Source of the DNA: Candidatus Competibacter denitrificans Run_A_D11 | GTDB taxonomy: Bacteria > Pseudomonadota > Gammaproteobacteria > Competibacterales > Competibacteraceae | Length of the DNA stretch: 64,000 nt | Direction of reading: 5' to 3' | Assembly: GCF_001051235.1 (NCBI RefSeq) | Contig: NZ_CBTJ020000071.1 | Coordinates: 62,001 to 126,000 of the forward strand | Part shown: piece after piece, positions 15,053-23,600 of the stretch | Layout of the letters: every line of letters starts with the position of its first letter | Numbering within the stretch: the stretch's first letter is position 1 | Translations under genes and position numbers: made by a program | Notes under the pieces: model-generated | The model's input: the letters and a program-made list of their open reading frames with translations, nothing else | Database searches by the model: none | What the model was told of the DNA's origin: nothing

Positions 15053-15053
15053 T
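15045..15053 (+). promoter_or_regulatory. Extended -10 promoter of the Tus-like gene
   Basis: TGATATAAT is a perfect extended -10 (TGnTATAAT). No good -35 is present at the usual distance, as is common for extended -10 promoters. A start site near 15060 would leave about 22 nt of leader containing GGAG at 15073-15076, then GTG at 15082. Confidence 0.55.
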
Positions 15054-15081
15054 AATGTCATTAAAGCCTTCTGGAGAGCTT

Positions 15082-15981
15082 GTGTCCACGTCATCGATCA
15101 TTGCACTGCGAACCGAGCTGCTAGCGAGCTTCGAGGCCATGTTGCATCATTTGGATATTAGCTGCGCACGGATTCGTCAAGATAGCGCGCTATCGGCTTG
15201 GGTATCGCTGACAGAAGAAGAATTGGCCGACGCAACCGATATGCGCGCCAAGGCCCTGCAACTTTATCGCGCACTTTGGTATCAAGACAGCAGGGATGGC
15301 AGAGAGACGCTGACTTGTCCTGGCATCGTGGGCGTAAGTTCAGCCACCTTGGTCGCCGCGCAAGACTGCAATCTCGCCAAGGATACCTTCAAGGCGGCAG
15401 TCCTCGCCTTGAAGATACTAGAGCGGCGTGAAGCCAATGCCGTGCTTGAGGATTTACACCAACGGCAAGAAAACATTGCCGTAGCCCTGCGCCGCATGGG
15501 AGCGGCCCGCCTCAATCTAAAGCAGGCGTATCGGCATATCCCACTCCTGGAGCAGTTGCCTCTCAAAATCGGTTTCACCTGGTCAAAACAGGGTCGGGTT
15601 ATTCAACGTACCAGTGTCGCTGCCGCCCGCCGTCTGTTGGAGCAGCGAGTCGAGACCCCCCAGATCCGTTTGGAATTGCAGCGGCTTCAGGAAATCCGGG
15701 ACGATGAAATGCTCGCTCGTGTGCGCGGTGTATGCCCTCATCTCCGTGCCAATATCGTCTTTCCCGAAAATGTCGGTGATCGTCGGCGCCGGTTGATGCA
15801 AGCACCTTTACCGGTGTTGGTGCCGTTGCATCCTGGGGAATGCTTGCCTGATTTTGTCCCGGTTACCCCTGATCCCCCGGTCAGCTTACGGCTACGCCGG
15901 GCGGACGTAAAAATTGAAGATGAGCCTCTACTTCCCTCTGTGCGGGTCTATCGTTATCGAACTCCTTACAGGACCATGTAG
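15082..15981 (+). CDS. tus: Tus-like DNA replication terminus site-binding protein
   Basis: 299-residue protein that I read as a Tus (Ter-binding, replication fork trap) homologue; E. coli Tus has 309 residues. Similarity by eye, in order: CPGIVGVSS...AAQDCNLAKDTFKAAV against the Tus LPGVL...HINKLKTTFEHIV stretch, then AYRHIPLLEQLPLKIGFTW followed by QRTSVAAARRLLEQ against AYRTLTVLHDPATLRFGW followed by HRDEVLAQLEKS. The end, APLPVLVPLHPGECLPDFVPV and a final basic strand, matches CPTPLIALI...GVPDVGELL. I prefer the GTG at 15082 (GGAGAG 4-9 nt upstream) to an ATG at 15055, which has no ribosome binding site and lies upstream of the predicted transcript start. Basic and mostly helical/strand, no membrane segment. 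Divergent enough that a profile search is needed for certainty. Confidence 0.7.
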   Translation: MSTSSIIALRTELLASFEAMLHHLDISCARIRQDSALSAWVSLTEEELADATDMRAKALQLYRALWYQDSRDGRETLTCPGIVGVSSATLVAAQDCNLAKDTFKAAVLALKILERREANAVLEDLHQRQENIAVALRRMGAARLNLKQAYRHIPLLEQLPLKIGFTWSKQGRVIQRTSVAAARRLLEQRVETPQIRLELQRLQEIRDDEMLARVRGVCPHLRANIVFPENVGDRRRRLMQAPLPVLVPLHPGECLPDFVPVTPDPPVSLRLRRADVKIEDEPLLPSVRVYRYRTPYRTM

Positions 15982-15993
15982 GCCGCATATCAA

Positions 15994-16007
15994 AGATGAT
16001 GATATAA
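15994..16007 (+). repeat. 14-bp direct repeat, copy 2
   Basis: Second exact copy of AGATGATGATATAA, 12 bp after the stop of the Tus-like gene and about 100 bp before glgX. It too contains an extended -10-like TGATATAAA, so it could belong to a glgX promoter rather than to the Tus-like gene. Confidence 0.7.
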
Positions 16008-16107
16008 AAAGATGGATCTCGTGTTCAAATACCATGCCTCAGCGCCGATAGGCATTCGATCCGCTATAGTTTTATTTCCACTTCAACAAAATCAGGAGAG
16101 TTAAACC

Positions 16108-18249
16108 ATGTCATCGCGCGCTCGGGTATGGCCAGGCAAATCGTATCCGCTCGGTGCGGTTTGGGATGGTAAGGGTGTCAATTTCGCGCTCTTCTCCGCC
16201 CATGCCGAAAAGGTCGAATTATGCCTGTTCGATTCCTCGGGCCAGCGAGAGATTGAGCGGCTTACCCTGCATGAAAATACCGATCAGATTTGGCATGGCT
16301 ATGTTCCTGGCCTGTGGCCGGGCGCACTCTATGGCTATCGGGTGTCCGGCCCTTATGAGCCACAACTCGGCCATCGCTTCAATCATCACAAGCTGCTGCT
16401 TGACCCCTACGCCAAACAATTCTACGGCGTGTTGCATTTGCGCGATGAGCACTGCGGCTATCAAGTCGGTCACTCCAACGCAGATTTGTCGTTCGATGCC
16501 CGTGACAATGCCCGTGAAATGCTGAAATGTGTGGTCGTTGACACCAGCTTCAATTGGGAAGGGGATCGCCTGCCCGAAATTCCCTGGTCCCAAACACTGA
16601 TTTATGAAACCCATGTCCGTGGCTACACCATTCGCCACGAGGGCCTACCTCACCATTTGCGTGGCACCTTCGCTGGCTTTGCCCATCCCGAAATCATCAG
16701 CTACCTGCGCGCTTTGGGCATCACCTCCGTGGAGTTGATGCCGGTTCATGCCTTCGTCGATGACCGTTTCCTGACGGATCGGGGCCTGCGCAACTATTGG
16801 GGCTATAACACGCTGTGCTTTTTCGCACCGGAACCTCGTTATCTGAGCGGTGGCGATTTAGCCGAATTCAAAACCATGGTTAAACGCCTGCACGATGCCG
16901 GTATCGAAGTGCTGCTGGATGTGGTGTACAACCATACGGCTGAAGGCAACGAATTGGGGCCGACGCTCAGCTTCCGCGGTATCGATAACGCCTCCTACTA
17001 TCGACTCCATCCCGGCAGCCGTCGCCATTACATCAACGACACCGGTTGCGGCAACACCCTCAACATCGCCCATCCACGGGTTTTGCAAATGGTGATGGAT
17101 AGCCTGCGCTACTGGGTCAATGAAATGCATGTCGATGGTTTCCGCTTCGATCTGGCCGTCACCCTCGGCCGTGAGGAGTATGGTTATGACCGGCAGGGCG
17201 GATTCTTCGATGCCATTCGCCAAGACCCCGCCCTCGCGCGCGTCAAAGTCATCGCCGAACCCTGGGATATTGGCCCTGGCGGTTATCAGCTCGGCGGCTT
17301 TCCCGCCGGCACCGCCGAGTGGAACGACCGTTTCCGCGACACTACCCGCCGATTCTGGCGTGGTGACGATGCCATGCTGCCACGGCTGGCGCCCAATCTG
17401 TTAGCCTCCAGCGACTTGTTCGAGCATGATTGCCGACGCCCCTGGACCACCATCAACTATGTGGCCAGCCACGACGGCTTCACCCTCGCCGATCTGGTCA
17501 GCTACAACGACCGCCACAACGAGGCGAACGGGGAAAACAACCGCGACGGCCATCCATCGAACTTCAGCAATAACTATGGGATCGAGGGACCGACGAATGA
17601 CTCGGCGATCCAGCAAATTCGCTTGCGTCAGCGCCGCAATATGCTGGCAACCCTGATCCTTGCGCAGGGAACGCCGATGCTGCTGGCCGGTGATGAATTC
17701 GGTCGCAGCCAGCGCGGCAACAACAATGCTTATTGTCAGGACAACGAGATCAACTGGATCGATTGGCGGCACATGCCTCCAGAGGAAGCGGAATTTCTCG
17801 ATTTCATCCGCCGTCTGATCAACCTCCGTCGGGAGCATCCCGTTCTGCGCCGTTATACATTTCTGCACGGCAAGCAGATTTCAAAAACCACCGGTTTGCG
17901 GGACATTGAATGGATCAGTCCCGGCGGTGGTGCTTTGGCGGATCGTCACTGGCAAGAAGCGAAAGCCCGCTGCTTTGGGATGTTACTCGCCGGTGATGCG
18001 GGCGAGTACTTCACCCAAGACGGTCATCCAGAAATCGACGATACCTTACTTATCATCCTCAACGCCGGATCTAGTACCCTACCCTTCCGAATGCCCAGCG
18101 TCAGTGGCGCTCGGCACTGGCGTTGCTTGCTGGATACCGCGCGACCACGCCTGGCAGCCGGTGAGGTGCTAATCGACACCGGCGCCGATCTGCAAATGGA
18201 GAGCCAAGCGGTCATTGTCTTTGCCTTGGTGCGAGAGAGCGGCTCTTGA
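16108..18249 (+). CDS. glgX: Glycogen debranching enzyme GlgX
   Basis: Isoamylase-type GH13 enzyme that removes alpha-1,6 branches from phosphorylase-trimmed glycogen. 713 residues, somewhat longer than E. coli GlgX. N-terminal CBM48 (GVNFALFSAHAEKVELCLFD), then YETHVRGYTIRH, NYWGYNTLCFFAPEPRY, the nucleophile in VDGFRFDLAVTLGRE, the acid in VIAEPWDIGPGGYQLG, and YVASHDGFTLADLV. ATG at 16108 has AGGAGAG at 16094-16100. It is the last glycogen gene of the region, cut off from glgB by cysB and the Tus-like gene. Confidence 0.96.
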   Translation: MSSRARVWPGKSYPLGAVWDGKGVNFALFSAHAEKVELCLFDSSGQREIERLTLHENTDQIWHGYVPGLWPGALYGYRVSGPYEPQLGHRFNHHKLLLDPYAKQFYGVLHLRDEHCGYQVGHSNADLSFDARDNAREMLKCVVVDTSFNWEGDRLPEIPWSQTLIYETHVRGYTIRHEGLPHHLRGTFAGFAHPEIISYLRALGITSVELMPVHAFVDDRFLTDRGLRNYWGYNTLCFFAPEPRYLSGGDLAEFKTMVKRLHDAGIEVLLDVVYNHTAEGNELGPTLSFRGIDNASYYRLHPGSRRHYINDTGCGNTLNIAHPRVLQMVMDSLRYWVNEMHVDGFRFDLAVTLGREEYGYDRQGGFFDAIRQDPALARVKVIAEPWDIGPGGYQLGGFPAGTAEWNDRFRDTTRRFWRGDDAMLPRLAPNLLASSDLFEHDCRRPWTTINYVASHDGFTLADLVSYNDRHNEANGENNRDGHPSNFSNNYGIEGPTNDSAIQQIRLRQRRNMLATLILAQGTPMLLAGDEFGRSQRGNNNAYCQDNEINWIDWRHMPPEEAEFLDFIRRLINLRREHPVLRRYTFLHGKQISKTTGLRDIEWISPGGGALADRHWQEAKARCFGMLLAGDAGEYFTQDGHPEIDDTLLIILNAGSSTLPFRMPSVSGARHWRCLLDTARPRLAAGEVLIDTGADLQMESQAVIVFALVRESGS

Positions 18250-18388
18250 CGCCCGCCTTTTGGTAATCGGTTATATAAATATCATTAAATAGTCCTTTTT
18301 CTTCTTTAGCCTTGGCTTTATAGTCGCGGCCTTGCCAGCAGCCGGCCGCGACCGCTTTGCCCACCGCCTATCGCCCAGAGTCCTCACC

Positions 18389-18454
18389 GTGCGTTTAACC
18401 CTGTTTTACCTTGTGAGCCTGCTGGCCATCTACGCACCGAGATCCGCCCCATGA
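18389..18454 (+). CDS. Possible hydrophobic mini-protein upstream of cysT
   Basis: A 21-codon frame from GTG at 18389 reads VRLTLFYLVSLLAIYAPRSAP and stops in TGA overlapping the cysT ATG (ATGA). Its hydrophobic core and stop/start overlap would fit a coupling peptide, but the ribosome binding site is poor and it may be chance. Confidence 0.2.
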   Translation: MRLTLFYLVSLLAIYAPRSAP

Positions 18455-19284
18455 TGCCTCCTCAGCTAAGGCAACCGAGCGTGCTACCGGGCTTTGGCCT
18501 GACACTGGGGTTCACGGTCGCTTATCTCTGCCTCATCGTACTGATTCCGCTGGCAATGGCTTTTCTGGAAGCCTTTCAGTTGGGCTGGCGCGAATTTTGG
18601 AGCGTCGTCTCCGCTCCCCGAGTCATGGCTTCTTACCGGCTGACGTTCGGGGCCGCGTTACTGGCCGCCGCCATCAATACCGGTTTTGGCTTGATCGTCG
18701 CTTGGGTTCTGGTCCGTTATCACTTTCCCGGCAAGCGCCTGGTCGATGCCTTGGTTGACCTACCGTTTGCGCTACCGACCGCAGTCGCTGGCATTACCCT
18801 AACGACCCTCTACGCCGGGAACGGTTGGTTAGGCCAATTTCTCAAACCGCTCGGTATCAAGATCGCCTTCACCCCAACCGGAATCATCGTGGCGCTGGTC
18901 TTCATCAGCCTGCCGTTCGTGGTGCGCACCGTGCAACCGGTCCTGGAAGATTTGGAAGCTGAAGTTGAAGAAGCGGCGGCCAGTCTTGGCGCGGATCGCT
19001 GGCAAATTTTCCAGCGGGTCATCTTCCCAGCGATTCGACCGGCGCTGTTGACCGGCTTTACCCTCGCCTTCGCCCGCGCCATCGGCGAATACGGTTCCGT
19101 CATCTTTATTGCCGGCAACCTACCGATGGTTTCCGAAATCACTCCGCTGCTGATCGTCAGCAAGCTGGAGCAATACGACTACAAGGGCGCGGCGGCGGTT
19201 TCCGTAGTCATGCTGATACTCTCCTTTATCCTGTTACTCCTGATCAATCTGCTGCAACGCTGGAACCGATCACGGCAGGCTTGA
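18451..19284 (+). CDS. cysT: Sulfate/thiosulfate ABC transporter permease CysT
   Basis: Inner-membrane permease (also called CysU) of the CysTWA importer for sulfate and thiosulfate. 277 residues with about six hydrophobic segments. The EAA loop that contacts the ATPase is EEAAASLGADRWQIFQRVIFP, and RAIGEYGSVIFIAGN follows. Family-typical pieces include YHFPGKRLVDALVDLPFALPTAVAGITL. Start at the first of two ATGs (18451); the second would shorten it by one residue. cysW begins 21 bp downstream. Upstream 18271-18291 is very A/T-rich and is a plausible place for CysB to bind; that is inference. No sulfate-binding protein gene (cysP or sbp) precedes it. Confidence 0.94.
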   Translation: MMPPQLRQPSVLPGFGLTLGFTVAYLCLIVLIPLAMAFLEAFQLGWREFWSVVSAPRVMASYRLTFGAALLAAAINTGFGLIVAWVLVRYHFPGKRLVDALVDLPFALPTAVAGITLTTLYAGNGWLGQFLKPLGIKIAFTPTGIIVALVFISLPFVVRTVQPVLEDLEAEVEEAAASLGADRWQIFQRVIFPAIRPALLTGFTLAFARAIGEYGSVIFIAGNLPMVSEITPLLIVSKLEQYDYKGAAAVSVVMLILSFILLLLINLLQRWNRSRQA

Positions 19285-19305
19285 AAATCGGACCTGAAAA
19301 ATGCC

Positions 19306-20178
19306 ATGAGTGGCCCCATCCACCAACACCACCGCACGGCCGCCAGTGAACCGCCCCTCATTCAAGGGCTGCTGGTCGGTGTCGCTCTGACCTTTCTGAC
19401 TTTATTTCTCTTTGTGCCGCTGGTCGCCGTTTTCTATGAGGCCCTGCGCAAGGGTATGGGGGTTTATCTGGCAGCGATCACCGATCCGTATGCACTATCC
19501 GCGATTCGGCTGACCCTGCTAAGCGCCGTTTGTGCCGTTCCTTTGAACATGCTGTTCGGAGTGGCGGCGGCCTGGGCCATCACCAAGTTCGAATTTCGCG
19601 GCAAAAGCCTGCTGATCACCTTGATCGATTTACCGTTCGCGGTTTCGCCGGTCATTGCCGGCTTGATCTACGTGCTGCTGTTTGGGGCACACGGCTGGTT
19701 GGGACCTGCCCTGACACAGCACGATATCAAGATCATCTTCGCCGTCCCTGGCATCGTCCTGGCCACGGTGTTCGTTACCGTCCCTTTCATCGCCCGTGAA
19801 CTGATTCCTCTAATGCAGGCACAGGGCACCGAGGAAGAGGAAGCGGCGCTGGTGCTCGGTGCCAGCGGCTGGACCACGTTTTGGCGCATCACCCTACCGA
19901 ACATCAAATGGGGCTTGCTGTACGGGGTCGTGCTGTGCACCGCTCGCGCCATGGGCGAGTTCGGCGCGGTGTCGGTGGTCTCCGGCCATATTCGGGGTTT
20001 GACGAATACCCTGCCGCTACACATTGAAATTCTCTATAACGAATATCAGTTTGCCGCCGCTTTCGCGTGTGCGTCGCTGCTGACGCTGCTTGCCCTGGCG
20101 ATCCTTGGGATCAAAACTTTCATCGAACGTTACACATTCTCACAACGGCGACCGCCAGCGGGCGGGGACACCCCATGA
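19306..20178 (+). CDS. cysW: Sulfate/thiosulfate ABC transporter permease CysW
   Basis: Second permease of the sulfate/thiosulfate importer, pairing with CysT. 290 residues, about six membrane segments. The EAA motif is [26 protein letters not shown], followed by [18 protein letters not shown], characteristic of CysW. The N-terminal 18 residues (with a QHHR stretch) are cytoplasmic. Its stop overlaps the cysA start as ATGA, so the two are translationally coupled. Confidence 0.95.
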   Translation: MSGPIHQHHRTAASEPPLIQGLLVGVALTFLTLFLFVPLVAVFYEALRKGMGVYLAAITDPYALSAIRLTLLSAVCAVPLNMLFGVAAAWAITKFEFRGKSLLITLIDLPFAVSPVIAGLIYVLLFGAHGWLGPALTQHDIKIIFAVPGIVLATVFVTVPFIARELIPLMQAQGTEEEEAALVLGASGWTTFWRITLPNIKWGLLYGVVLCTARAMGEFGAVSVVSGHIRGLTNTLPLHIEILYNEYQFAAAFACASLLTLLALAILGIKTFIERYTFSQRRPPAGGDTP

Positions 20179-21296
20179 GCATCGACATTCGCGGGCTTTA
20201 CAAACGGTTCGGTAATTTCACCGCGCTTGATCACATCGACCTGAAAATCCCCGCTGGCCAATTGGTGGCCTTGCTGGGACCATCGGGGTGTGGCAAAACG
20301 ACGTTGTTGCGCATCATTGCTGGTTTGGAAACCGCTGACCAAGGCAGTATTTGGTTTGACGGTCAAGAAACCGGCAGCCGACACGTCCGTGAGCGGCGGG
20401 TTGGTTTCGTGTTTCAGCATTACGCCCTGTTTCAACACATGACGGTGTTCGAGAACATCGCGTTTGGTTTGCGGGTACGGCCGCGCAAACAACGACCGAG
20501 CGAAACGCAAATCCGCGCCAAGGTGCATGAGTTATTGGCACTGATCCAGTTGGAATGGCTGGCGGAGCGCTATCCCTCACAGCTCTCCGGTGGCCAGCGC
20601 CAGCGCATCGCGCTGGCCCGCGCACTGGCGGTCGAACCACAAGTCCTGCTGCTGGATGAACCCTTCGGTGCGCTCGACACCAAAGTGCGTAAAGAATTGC
20701 GCCGTTGGCTGCGGCGCTTGCATGATGAGATCCATGTCACCAGCGTATTTGTCACCCACGATCAGGAAGAAGCGCTGGAGGTATCCGACCAAATCGTGGT
20801 GATGAATCACGGGCGGATTGAGCAAATCGGCACACCGGAAGCCGTCTACGACACGCCGGCCACCCCCTTTGTCTACCAGTTTCTCGGCAACATTAATCTA
20901 TTTCATGGTCGCGCCCATTCCGGGTGGGTGCGGCTGGGCGGTTTACGAGTACAGGCCCCCGAATATCAGGATGCCCAACATGCACCCGCCATGGCCTATG
21001 TCCGGCCACATGACATTGATCTGCTGCGCGAACCGGAGGATAGCGACAGCACTCTACCGGCGACAGTGAACCGGATTGCCATTCTCGGCTCCTTGGTCCG
21101 CCTGGAACTGCGGCAAACGTCCGATGGCGAAATCGCCGAAGTGGAAATGACGCGCGAGCGCTTTGCAGCCGACCCGCTGCAAATCGGCGATTTAGTGTTC
21201 GTCAAGCCCCGCCACCTGCGCGTATTTCTGCAAGAAGAGGCCGCAACCGAGGCATCGGTTCCGATGCACTGGCACGGCGACGGCGGCGGTATCTAG
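20175..21296 (+). CDS. cysA: Sulfate/thiosulfate ABC transporter ATPase CysA
   Basis: ATP-binding subunit energising CysTW. 373 residues: Walker [10 protein letters not shown] at residues 35-43, Q-loop in [22 protein letters not shown], signature [15 protein letters not shown], Walker [14 protein letters not shown]-loop [15 protein letters not shown]. The C-terminal TOBE-like regulatory domain has YVRPHDIDL. The ATG at 20175 overlaps the cysW stop. The frame stays open upstream inside cysW, but the family start [13 protein letters not shown] sits here. It is the last gene of the cysTWA operon. Confidence 0.96.
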   Translation: MSIDIRGLYKRFGNFTALDHIDLKIPAGQLVALLGPSGCGKTTLLRIIAGLETADQGSIWFDGQETGSRHVRERRVGFVFQHYALFQHMTVFENIAFGLRVRPRKQRPSETQIRAKVHELLALIQLEWLAERYPSQLSGGQRQRIALARALAVEPQVLLLDEPFGALDTKVRKELRRWLRRLHDEIHVTSVFVTHDQEEALEVSDQIVVMNHGRIEQIGTPEAVYDTPATPFVYQFLGNINLFHGRAHSGWVRLGGLRVQAPEYQDAQHAPAMAYVRPHDIDLLREPEDSDSTLPATVNRIAILGSLVRLELRQTSDGEIAEVEMTRERFAADPLQIGDLVFVKPRHLRVFLQEEAATEASVPMHWHGDGGGI

Positions 21297-21317
21297 CGTT
21301 CCTACCCCCATCACCCC

Positions 21318-21679
21318 ATGAACCTGCTTGATCAGATCGCCGAAGCGCGGATTCAAGCCGCTATCGACCAGGGTGAGTTACGCGATCTGCCAGGCCAAGG
21401 CAAACCGCTTCAGTTGGACGATGATTCGGCTATTCCCGAAGAGTTGCGCGTCGCTTACCGGATTTTGAAAAACGCCGGTTTTCTCCCCCGGAATTACAGT
21501 TGCGCAAAGAAATCCGCGGTGCCGAACAGTTGCTTGGGCAATTACCGGAGGGTGAACGGTGTCGCGCACGCGCACGGCTGGAATTGCTGCAATTACGCCT
21601 GGCCGCCAGCCGCCGTCAACCGATCAACCTGCTGCTGGAAGACCGTTACCGCGAGAGGTTGCTGGGGCGATTGAGCTGA
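21318..21679 (+). pseudogene. DUF1992 (DnaJ C28-like/YhdN-like) gene with one-base frameshift
   Basis: The first ~57 codons read MNLLDQIAEARIQAAIDQGE, then LRDLPGQGKPLQLDDDSAIP and ELRVAYRILKNAGFLP, a clear DUF1992 protein of unknown function. The frame then goes wrong at a run of five C (21485-21489). Adding one C restores PELQLRKEIRGAEQLLGQLP...LLLEDRYRERLLGRLS and a stop at 21677-21679, which would make a normal protein of about 120 residues. Without it the frame ends at 21674 in non-family sequence. The downstream part is so well preserved that a sequencing or assembly error, a very recent mutation, or slippage at the C-run are all more likely than an old pseudogene. Confidence 0.8.
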
Positions 21680-21712
21680 TGAGCACTTTGATGACTCCGG
21701 GCCATCGCTCCC

Positions 21713-22249
21713 TCACCAATCGCCCCAGTCATCTTCGGCCTCGTCGCCGCTGCTCTCGTCATAGAGCAATAACACCCGCTCCGGGGCAAATTCGCCAAGC
21801 TTAACGGTGGTTTCCCGAGGCACCAGCGGAAAATCGTATTGGCTACGATCTCCGCGCACAATCCCGATCCGACCCATCGCCAGTGCTTTGCGTTGGGCTG
21901 GAGTCACCCGAACGGAACGGATGAAGCGGCCATCCTGAAAATTGTAGGGCAACTCGGCAGCCGGATCGTTCAGCCGGTGGCCGTCGATCAACTGGCGAGC
22001 GCGGGCGGCTTGTTCGCGGCGGTGCTTCTCCGCTTCGCGTTTAAGATTCAATTGCCGATCTTGCTCACGCTTGCGAGCCGCTTCGACCTCAGCCTTCCGG
22101 CGGGCTTCCGCCTGTCGCGCTGCCTCTTCGGCACTGAGCGCCTTATTCTTTTTCGTTTCATGCTCACGCTTGCGGGTTTCGGATTCAAGATTTTTAGCTT
22201 TATCCGACGGCACCAGCCCTGCTTTCAGCAACTCATCGCGCAACGACAT
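21713..22249 (-). CDS. DUF2058 family protein (YaiL-like)
   Basis: 178-residue protein of the DUF2058 family, to which E. coli YaiL belongs; annotated variously as nucleoprotein/polynucleotide-associated, biochemical role not established. It starts MSLRDELLKAGLVPSDKAKN, then a long charged Lys/Arg/Glu helix (residues about 25-90, coiled-coil-like). A C-terminal globular part with LPYNFQDGRFIRSVRV and LVPRETTVKLGEFAPERVLLLYDE follows, and an acidic tail. It converges with the DUF1992 gene and lies 16 bp after serA on the same strand, so may be co-transcribed with it. Confidence 0.85.
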   Translation of the reverse strand: MSLRDELLKAGLVPSDKAKNLESETRKREHETKKNKALSAEEAARQAEARRKAEVEAARKREQDRQLNLKREAEKHRREQAARARQLIDGHRLNDPAAELPYNFQDGRFIRSVRVTPAQRKALAMGRIGIVRGDRSQYDFPLVPRETTVKLGEFAPERVLLLYDESSGDEAEDDWGDW

Positions 22250-22265
22250 GCTTCCCCACCTCGCC

Positions 22266-23504
22266 TCAGTACAGGATGCGGATTCGAATAGTGCCGGCCA
22301 CCTGGCTCAGCCGTTCTTTGAGCCATCGTGTTTCGACCCGCCCGGCGGTATCAACATCCATCACCACATAGCCGATCCGGGGATTGGTCTGTAAATATTG
22401 GCTGGCCACATTGATGCTCAGTTCCGAAAAAATAGCGTTTAACTCCGATAACACACCCGGTTGATTGCGATGGATGTGCAACAGGCGATGTTTGCCGGGA
22501 TGTTCCGGCAAAGCTACTTCCGGGAAATTGACCGAACTCAGGGTAGAACCGTTGTTGCTGTATTTAATCAGCTTACTCGCCACTTCCAGGCCAATATTTT
22601 GCTGCGCTTCCTCGGTGCTGCCGCCCACATGTGGGGTCAGCAGCACATTGTCGAAGCGGCGCAACGGGGAAATAAATTCCTCGTCATTACCTTTTGGCTC
22701 AGCCGGAAATACATCCAGCGCGGCACCTGCCAGGTGCTTCGAATCCAGCGCCGCCACCAGGGCATCAATATCGACCACCGTACCGCGCGCGGCGTTGATT
22801 AAGTGGCTACCCGGCTTCATGCGCGCCAATTGCTCGGCACCGATCATCTGATAAGTCTGCGGGGTTTCTGGTACATGCAACGTCACAACATCAGCGATTT
22901 CCAGCAGTGAATCCAGCGAGGGCAGCACCTTCGCATTGCCCAGGGCTAGCTTGGTCTCAATATCGTAATACACCACCTGCATCCCCAATCCCTCGGCCAA
23001 CAAGCCAACTTGGGTGCCGATATGGCCATAGCCAACGATGCCGAGGCATTTGCCCCGCACCTCATGCGAGCCGGTCGCAGTCTTAACCCAGCCGCCCCGC
23101 CGCACCGCCGCACTGCGTTGCGGAATACCGCGCAACAGTAAAATAATTTCTGCCAGAACCAGCTCGGCCACACTGCGGGTATTGGAGAACGGGGCATTAA
23201 ACACCGGAATACCCCGATCCTGCGCGGCGGCCAAATCCACTTGATTCGTGCCGATACAGAAGCAGCCAACGCCCATCAGGCGGGGGGCGTGTTCGAACAC
23301 GTTGGCGGTGAGCTGGCTAGCGGAGCGGATACCAACGATATAGGCATCGTGGATCGCATCCAGCAGCCGCGCTTCGGGCAAGGCTTTGGGGTGCGATTCG
23401 ATGGCGCTGTAACCGTCCGCCTCGAAAGCCGCTGCGGCACTGGGGTGGATGCCTTCCAGCAGCAGAATTTTGATCCTGCTCTTATCGAGTGAGGTCTTGC
23501 TCAT
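22266..23504 (-). CDS. serA: D-3-phosphoglycerate dehydrogenase
   Basis: First enzyme of serine synthesis; oxidises 3-phosphoglycerate with NAD+ and, in known homologues, also reduces 2-oxoglutarate to D-2-hydroxyglutarate. 412 residues, the E. coli-type length. N-terminal substrate domain, Rossmann motif GIVGYGHIGTQVG, catalytic Arg in INAARGTVVD, Glu in DVFPAEP, His in LTPHVGGSTEEAQ, and a C-terminal ACT domain (HIHRNQPGVLSELNAIF) that in this type binds serine for feedback inhibition. The frame is open for another 100 codons upstream but MSKTSLDKSRIKILLLEGIH is the family start. Divergent from a D-2-hydroxyglutarate dehydrogenase gene. Confidence 0.95.
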   Translation of the reverse strand: MSKTSLDKSRIKILLLEGIHPSAAAAFEADGYSAIESHPKALPEARLLDAIHDAYIVGIRSASQLTANVFEHAPRLMGVGCFCIGTNQVDLAAAQDRGIPVFNAPFSNTRSVAELVLAEIILLLRGIPQRSAAVRRGGWVKTATGSHEVRGKCLGIVGYGHIGTQVGLLAEGLGMQVVYYDIETKLALGNAKVLPSLDSLLEIADVVTLHVPETPQTYQMIGAEQLARMKPGSHLINAARGTVVDIDALVAALDSKHLAGAALDVFPAEPKGNDEEFISPLRRFDNVLLTPHVGGSTEEAQQNIGLEVASKLIKYSNNGSTLSSVNFPEVALPEHPGKHRLLHIHRNQPGVLSELNAIFSELSINVASQYLQTNPRIGYVVMDVDTAGRVETRWLKERLSQVAGTIRIRILY

Positions 23505-23600
23505 GGGTAGGTCCAATTCGCCAATGATAGAATGAGAGCCGTTATTATCTCTCCGGCCGGAGCCGGCAACCATCCTTTTTCCTGCGAAGCCACCACGCCG

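Noticed and set aside
20067..20174. Longer cysA starting inside cysW
   Set aside because: CysW is well supported over this stretch, and the CysA family start with ATGA coupling is at 20175.
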